The notes beneath the pieces were generated by a model. The model was not told the DNA's origin. It saw only the letters and a program-made list of their open reading frames with translations, and ran no database searches. 19,456 bases of DNA from Alphaproteobacteria bacterium UBA3650 (GTDB lineage: Bacteria > Pseudomonadota > Alphaproteobacteria > CAAHEQ01 > UBA3637), in the NCBI GenBank assembly GCA_002373815.1, contig DFKH01000105.1:1-19456 (forward strand). The letters are read 5' to 3'. Below are positions 16,232 through 19,456 of this stretch, piece by piece (position 1 is the first letter of the stretch; every line of letters starts with the position of its first letter). Made by a program: the position numbers and the translations under genes.

Positions 16232-16272
16232 TACAATTGTTGCGAAAGAAAGCATGTATTTTGGGAATTGTA
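16232..16272. repeat. Inverted repeat downstream of the candidate variable region
   Basis: TACAATT (16232-16238) and AATTGTA (16266-16272) are perfect inverted copies separated by 27 bases, starting 18 bp after the stop codon. Some DGR targets have a hairpin just after the variable region, but the large loop here makes that role uncertain. Nothing else was recognised in the gap 16215-16313. Confidence 0.35.
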
Positions 16273-16313
16273 AAAAGAATAGAGTGTAAGATAACGTTGT
16301 TCGGGAAAAAACA

Positions 16314-16342
16314 AAAAAGGAGCCTAAGAAAGGCTCCTTTTT
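16314..16342. terminator. Bidirectional intrinsic terminator
   Basis: AAAAAGGAGCC (16314-16324) pairs with GGCTCCTTTTT (16332-16342) around a 7-base loop. It has A-runs upstream and T-runs downstream on either strand, so it can end both the lectin-like gene (plus) and the Omp25-like gene (minus). Confidence 0.88.
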
Positions 16343-16356
16343 CTGCTTCCTAAACA

Positions 16357-16962
16357 TTAGAAATAATATCTTGCGGAAAGCATGATATCGTGAGATGTGA
16401 TATCTTTTTTGATACCACCGCTATAACCAGATTCTGCTTTGAACTTGGAACGGGCTTGTCCTAAGTCGACATAACGATAACCCAAATCCAGTCCCCAACA
16501 ACGACTTAGACGATAGCCGATACCAGCGCCTAATGTCCATGCAAATGAAACTTTGTTATCACCTTTGGTGTAATCTGTGCTATCAGCCTTGTTCCATGCT
16601 GCACCCAATCCACCCATCACATATGGTTCAAAGTGTCCATAAGGCATGGAGGCATAAACGTTCATCAATGCTGGAATAGTCCAAACATCTGCTTTTTGTC
16701 CCTCTTTTTTAACTTTGCCCCATGCACGCATGCCAATGGTTAAATCAGATTTTAAATAACGATTCAAATGATAACCACCACCTAAGGCAAAGACAGCGGC
16801 TTCTTTGTAATCTTTACGCCCAAAGCCCATACCTGCTTGCATAACAGCATAGCCATCGGACATATTCATTGTCATTAAACCATCATCTTCAGCAGCATGT
16901 GCTGTTGCAATGGATCCAAACAAACTGGCAATAGCCAAAGTAGATAATAAATACTTCTTCAT
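16357..16962 (-). CDS. Small outer-membrane beta-barrel protein (Omp25/OmpA-like)
   Basis: A 201-residue protein with a signal peptide (cleavage likely after AHA at residues 21-23) and a barrel of about eight strands, shown by alternating aromatic/hydrophobic and polar residues. It ends ARYYF, with the terminal Phe that the Bam complex recognises. Motifs such as YVMGGLGAAWN and GLDLGYRYVDLG are typical of the OMP_b-brl group that includes Brucella Omp25 and similar alphaproteobacterial surface proteins. The role is probably structural or adhesive, and no specific function can be read. AAGGAG precedes the ATG. A long leader of about 80 bases or more, with the perfect palindrome AAATGATCATTT (16980-16991), lies upstream. 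It is convergent with the lectin-like gene. Confidence 0.85.
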   Translation of the reverse strand: MKKYLLSTLAIASLFGSIATAHAAEDDGLMTMNMSDGYAVMQAGMGFGRKDYKEAAVFALGGGYHLNRYLKSDLTIGMRAWGKVKKEGQKADVWTIPALMNVYASMPYGHFEPYVMGGLGAAWNKADSTDYTKGDNKVSFAWTLGAGIGYRLSRCWGLDLGYRYVDLGQARSKFKAESGYSGGIKKDITSHDIMLSARYYF

Positions 16963-16979
16963 GAGATTCTCCTTTCTTT

Positions 16980-16991
16980 AAATGATCATTT
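16980..16991. repeat. 12-bp perfect palindrome in the leader of the Omp25-like gene
   Basis: AAATGATCATTT is perfectly self-complementary and lies 18 bp upstream of the start codon, next to the ribosome binding site. It could be an operator or a small hairpin that influences translation. No regulator can be named. Confidence 0.35.
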
Positions 16992-17039
16992 GAAGCACAA
17001 TAACTTTGGGGTTGAAAAGAACAAAAATCTAGTCCCCTG

Positions 17040-17071
17040 AATTAAAAAAATATTATTATATGTCAATTACT
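17040..17071 (-). promoter_or_regulatory. Possible promoter of the Omp25-like gene
   Basis: The minus strand carries a perfect TTGACA (plus-strand TGTCAA near 17059-17064). At 17 bp spacing the -10 candidate is only AATTCA, a weak match. The region is very AT-rich, so the real -10 may differ. Confidence 0.3.
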
Positions 17072-17161
17072 TAATATTGTATGCAGCATGATAAAAATAA
17101 AAAAGATTTTCTTTTGAAATTTTTTGCGGTATAGTAATATCCATATACAATGGAGGTAATG

Positions 17162-17689
17162 ATGAGTGATACAAAAATGATAAGTGAGATTTTACGCCCA
17201 GATGAGCATTTTTATTGGACAGTGACGGGGAGCATTCGTGATTTGAAATATCAACCATTGACATGGCTGATCGTTGTAGGATTGATTGTTGGGTTTATCC
17301 CTATGGCACGGAATGGTTTTTTGGAATCCTGGTGTTGGTTGGTTGTCGCGGCAATATCCATGATCCCACTGATATATTGTAAGCGTATCTTTCATTCATA
17401 TACATTGACAGATAAGCGATTGATTATTATTTCTGGAATTGTGACGAAACATGTGGATGAAATCGAGCTATTTCGTGTGATAGACAGCACTGTGCGTCAA
17501 TCAATGATAGACATATGGGTAAATTTGGGCAGCGTACGTGTGACCAGTGAAGATCAAACGGGAACGGTGCACATGGAGAAGATTCCAGACCCCAATCGTG
17601 TACGTGAAACTTTGCGTGAAGCTTATAACGCGGCAAGAAATGCAAAAGGCACATTGATTATGGAAAGTGTCAGCGGACCTCGCCGTTAA
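17162..17689 (+). CDS. Bacterial PH-domain (bPH2/YdbS-like) membrane protein
   Basis: A 175-residue protein with an N-terminal segment (1-30), two transmembrane helices at about 33-48 and 54-72, and a bacterial PH domain from about 78 to 150. The domain contains the family hallmark YTLTDKRLIIISG, followed by the V-x-E-I-x-L-x-R-V-I-D pattern. Proteins of this group are inner-membrane proteins whose role is unsettled. I chose ATG at 17162. An in-frame ATG at 17150 overlaps the ribosome binding site GGAGGT, and ATG at 17159 lies too close to it. A -10-like TATAGT (17130-17135) is upstream with no good -35. The gene stands alone between two divergent or convergent neighbours and ends at a strong terminator. 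Confidence 0.85.
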   Translation: MSDTKMISEILRPDEHFYWTVTGSIRDLKYQPLTWLIVVGLIVGFIPMARNGFLESWCWLVVAAISMIPLIYCKRIFHSYTLTDKRLIIISGIVTKHVDEIELFRVIDSTVRQSMIDIWVNLGSVRVTSEDQTGTVHMEKIPDPNRVRETLREAYNAARNAKGTLIMESVSGPRR

Positions 17690-17690
17690 A

Positions 17691-17716
17691 AAAAGCCCCA
17701 AGAAATTGGGGCTTTT
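17691..17716. terminator. Bidirectional intrinsic terminator
   Basis: AAAAGCCCCAA (17691-17701) pairs with TTGGGGCTTTT (17706-17716) around a 4-base loop. It serves both the PH-domain gene (plus) and the cyclophilin gene (minus). Confidence 0.9.
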
Positions 17717-17730
17717 AAATTTGACAAGAT

Positions 17731-18252
17731 TTATTTATCTGCATCAGCAGCAACTTGCATTTTAACAATAATATCTGGGTTAGCTGGTGGTTCACCTCGT
17801 TTAATCATATCCACATATTCCATCCCAGAGGTAACTTTACCCCAAACGGTGTATTGTCCATCTAAAAAGCCAGCATCTTGAAAGCAAATGAAGAATTGGC
17901 TATCTGCACTGTTGGGATCCATGGCTCTAGCCATAGAAACAGTACCACGTCCATGATGTTCCTTGTTGAATTCTGCATCTAATTTTTTACCAGATCCTCC
18001 CATGCCCGTTCCTGTTGGATCGCCCGTTTGAGCCATAAAGCCATCAATGACACGATGGAACTTGATGCCATCATAAAATCCTTGACGGACAAGCTCTTTA
18101 ATGCGTGCCACATGTTTAGGCGCGACATTTGGTAACATTTCAATAACAACGCGACCATAATCCAAATCTAAATAAAGCGTATTTTCTTTATCCATAGTAT
18201 ATCCTTTCATTGATACAAATAAAGTTAACATAAAAACAAATAATTTCTTCAT
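17731..18252 (-). CDS. Cyclophilin-type peptidyl-prolyl cis-trans isomerase
   Basis: Catalyses prolyl cis-trans isomerisation to assist protein folding. From the ATG at 18252 it has 173 residues: a hydrophobic N-terminal leader (about 1-19, MKKLFVFMLTLFVSM) and then a compact cyclophilin domain. Family residues are present, with FHRVIDGFMAQTGDPTGTG carrying the catalytic Arg, then DSQFFICF and the LDGQYTVWG region. GGAGGAGG lies before this start. A second in-frame ATG at 18195, at the beginning of the domain proper, also has its own AAAGGA six bases upstream, so a cytoplasmic form could be made. In Alphaproteobacteria cyclophilin genes commonly follow gyrA-coaD; here they are separated by the accessory run, and coaD is absent. 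Confidence 0.94.
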   Translation of the reverse strand: MKKLFVFMLTLFVSMKGYTMDKENTLYLDLDYGRVVIEMLPNVAPKHVARIKELVRQGFYDGIKFHRVIDGFMAQTGDPTGTGMGGSGKKLDAEFNKEHHGRGTVSMARAMDPNSADSQFFICFQDAGFLDGQYTVWGKVTSGMEYVDMIKRGEPPANPDIIVKMQVAADADK

Positions 18253-18285
18253 TCTTTCCTCCTCCATATAACGAATGACGGAACT

Positions 18286-18313
18286 AATATAGCAAAATTA
18301 CAATCAATTGCAA
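18286..18313 (-). promoter_or_regulatory. Promoter of the cyclophilin gene
   Basis: On the minus strand: -35 TTGCAA, 16-bp spacer, -10 TATATT. The expected start is about 28 bases before the ATG at 18252, so the long form would be included in the transcript. Confidence 0.6.
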
Positions 18314-18340
18314 GGAAAAAGGCGAAAACAGATAATTTGC

Positions 18341-18369
18341 TTGCAATTTTATAAAAAATCTTTTATCGT
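18341..18369 (+). promoter_or_regulatory. Promoter of the second outer-membrane protein gene
   Basis: -35 TTGCAA, 17-bp spacer, -10 TATCGT, with a leader of about 45 bases. It is divergent from the cyclophilin promoter. A second TATAAT-like element lies close to the ATG but would leave almost no leader. Confidence 0.45.
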
Positions 18370-18420
18370 AAAATTGGGTGGAGGAATCCATTCGCATTAT
18401 ATATAATGAAAGGATAAGAT

Positions 18421-19218
18421 ATGTTAAAGAAAACATTGCTAGCTTTTAGCATTTTGTCTGTTGTAGGAACAGCTGCCGCAGCAGATATCACGAATCCATT
18501 CTATTTGACCTCTGAACAGGGCGAATTTGGATCGGTGACAAGTGTCGCATTAAGACGGCTTGTAGAAAAAAATGATTTTGATTATACAAAGTCAACACAA
18601 ACAATTGCTCAAGAAGAAATTCGTTATGGTATTACAGATTCTTTGGCTTTGATTGGTTCTGTTGGAAACACTTGGGACCGTTGGAAAGGCAATTGGGACG
18701 TGCCTGCTTGGACAACAAGAAAAGATAATGAAAATATAAACTGGGCTGCTGGTTTGGGATGGAACATCTTCTCTGGCCCGACAAGATGGCAAATTTCCGG
18801 AAAATACGGTCAAGATCGCTTAAAAAATTTCGATGGCGAGTATAAATATGCTGCTTTTGAAACAAAATTGGGCTATCAATTTAAACGTGCGTTACCATAT
18901 GTGACAGGCGGTATTGAGATTCCATTGTTCCAAAAATCTGGCAGAAAAGGATTTGCGGGAGATAAATTCATCTATAATACAAAGGCTGGTATTTATCAAG
19001 GCAAATGCGAAGTTTGGGCATTGGATACAGGTGTTCGTTTGACATATGATGAAAATCGCGAATCACGCGTTGTAACCGCTGAAGCCGAAGCTTCCTACTA
19101 TATTACACCAAAAGCAACAATTGGTGTTTATGGAACATATGCTTTGGATGGACAGGCTAAGTTTGGCATGGATGTCTATGATAAATCTGCAGGTTTGCGC
19201 TTGCGTTTATTCTTCTAA
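18421..19218 (+). CDS. Outer-membrane beta-barrel protein of unknown function
   Basis: A 265-residue protein with a signal peptide (about residues 1-20, ending GTAAA), about ten to twelve predicted amphipathic strands and a C-terminal LRLRLFF, the terminal Phe expected of a Bam-inserted barrel. Strand-like segments include EIRYGITDSLALIGSVG, NWAAGLGWNIF, YVTGGIEIPLF and ATIGVYGTYAL. The sequence does not clearly match a named porin; a general transporter or adhesion role is possible but cannot be shown. GAAAGGA (18408-18414) lies six bases before the ATG. It is monocistronic, with its own promoter and a strong terminator at 19238-19264. It is not obviously a close paralogue of the Omp25-like protein in this window. 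Confidence 0.8.
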   Translation: MLKKTLLAFSILSVVGTAAAADITNPFYLTSEQGEFGSVTSVALRRLVEKNDFDYTKSTQTIAQEEIRYGITDSLALIGSVGNTWDRWKGNWDVPAWTTRKDNENINWAAGLGWNIFSGPTRWQISGKYGQDRLKNFDGEYKYAAFETKLGYQFKRALPYVTGGIEIPLFQKSGRKGFAGDKFIYNTKAGIYQGKCEVWALDTGVRLTYDENRESRVVTAEAEASYYITPKATIGVYGTYALDGQAKFGMDVYDKSAGLRLRLFF

Positions 19219-19237
19219 TTTAAGTTAAAAAAAATAA

Positions 19238-19264
19238 AATCCCCAGTTTCAACTGGGGATTTTT
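19238..19264 (+). terminator. Intrinsic terminator after the barrel gene
   Basis: AATCCCCAGTT (19238-19248) pairs with AACTGGGGATT (19251-19261), followed by more T. This strong stem separates the barrel gene from the RNA candidate downstream. Confidence 0.9.
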
Positions 19265-19286
19265 GTTATTTGAAGAAATAAAAATC

Positions 19287-19313
19287 TTGCAAAAAAATAA
19301 AAATCATTATAAC
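19287..19313 (+). promoter_or_regulatory. Promoter of the putative small RNA
   Basis: -35 TTGCAA, 15-bp spacer, -10 TATAAC. Both hexamers are identical to those of the rpmF promoter, but the spacer is short. Transcription would begin near 19320, exactly where the structured, GC-richer sequence begins. Confidence 0.5.
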
Positions 19314-19319
19314 CTAAAA

Positions 19320-19456
19320 GAGGTCTGTCCATCGTGGGCAGGCTAAGTCCCTGAAATATGGGCGGAGCTGTGAGAAGCTTTTACGTTATACGGTGTGGAT
19401 ACATCGTTAGTTGCTTAAAGCAACAGATATCCCCGACTTGGTCGGGGAGCCTTTGG
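19320..19456 (+). ncRNA. Unidentified structured RNA, 3' end beyond the window
   Basis: Just after the promoter the base composition rises and a series of hairpins appears. They are 19323-19330 with 19336-19343 (8 pairs), 19347-19350 with 19360-19363, 19365-19369 with 19376-19380, 19390-19396 with 19401-19407 (7 pairs, GGAT loop), 19411-19415 with 19419-19423, and 19430-19437 with 19441-19448 (8 pairs). No open reading frame of note covers it. It lacks the signatures of tRNA, RNase P RNA, SRP RNA, tmRNA and 5S rRNA. 6S RNA cannot be excluded because the 3' half may be missing. No run of T follows the last hairpin, so the RNA probably continues. Confidence 0.55.

Noticed and set aside
17150..17161. 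Earlier ATGs at 17150 and 17159 for the PH-domain gene
   Set aside because: The first overlaps the ribosome binding site GGAGGT and the second is only about one base from it. The ATG at 17162 is the better spaced of the three, though the choice between the last two is not certain.
19320..19456. tmRNA, RNase P RNA, SRP RNA or tRNA at the right edge
   Set aside because: The conserved signatures are absent: no GTTCGA T-loop, no GAAAGTCC RNase P core and no SRP tetraloop region. 6S RNA remains open.
1..19456. CRISPR array, insertion sequence, transposase, or a reverse transcriptase for the candidate variable region
   Set aside because: No regularly spaced repeats, no paired terminal inverted repeats with a transposase, and no reverse transcriptase motif were seen in any reading frame.

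Overview
The window looks like a chromosomal segment of an AT-rich alphaproteobacterium, probably from an uncultured host-associated lineage (this placement is inferred from gene content, not measured). The grounds are three gene neighbourhoods typical of Alphaproteobacteria: rpmF-plsX-ihfA, bamD-recN-ligA, and ssb / gyrA / cyclophilin. The -35 promoter elements that can be read here are mostly TTGCnn rather than TTGACA.

Left part, minus strand (1-8801). Two operons run leftward. The distal one is rpmF-plsX-ihfA (ribosomal protein L32, phosphate acyltransferase, IHF alpha, the last cut by the window edge). The fabH gene usually found between plsX and ihfA is missing. The proximal one is bamD-recN-ligA followed by a large YdbH/AsmA-like envelope protein, so it combines outer-membrane assembly, DNA repair and replication genes.

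Centre, plus strand (8930-16214). ssb is followed 2 bp later by a small mannose-6-phosphate-isomerase-type cupin. Next comes a 476-residue protein of about seven 39-residue helical repeats resembling mTERF, with its own promoter, and then gyrA. After gyrA comes a run of four co-oriented accessory genes with short gaps: two unrecognised genes that look like diverged paralogues, a Cys/His-rich 67-residue protein, and a secreted C-type-lectin-like protein. In related bacteria gyrA is usually followed by coaD and cyclophilin genes, so this run looks like lineage-specific insertion into a conserved locus.

The most interesting element is the 3' end of the secreted lectin-like gene (about 16104-16214). 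It switches abruptly to codons ending in C. Its W-x-V-x...V-x4-R-x4-Y-A-L-C-E pattern is what a diversity-generating retroelement (DGR) variable region would give. No reverse transcriptase or template repeat lies in the window, so this would be a remote target.

Right part (16314-19456). A bidirectional terminator separates the lectin-like gene from a small Omp25-type barrel gene on the minus strand. Then come a divergent bacterial PH-domain membrane protein, a second bidirectional terminator, a cyclophilin on the minus strand with two plausible starts, and a second outer-membrane barrel gene with a strong terminator. At the edge, a promoter is followed at 19320-19456 by a densely hairpinned sequence, probably an unidentified small structured RNA that continues past the window.
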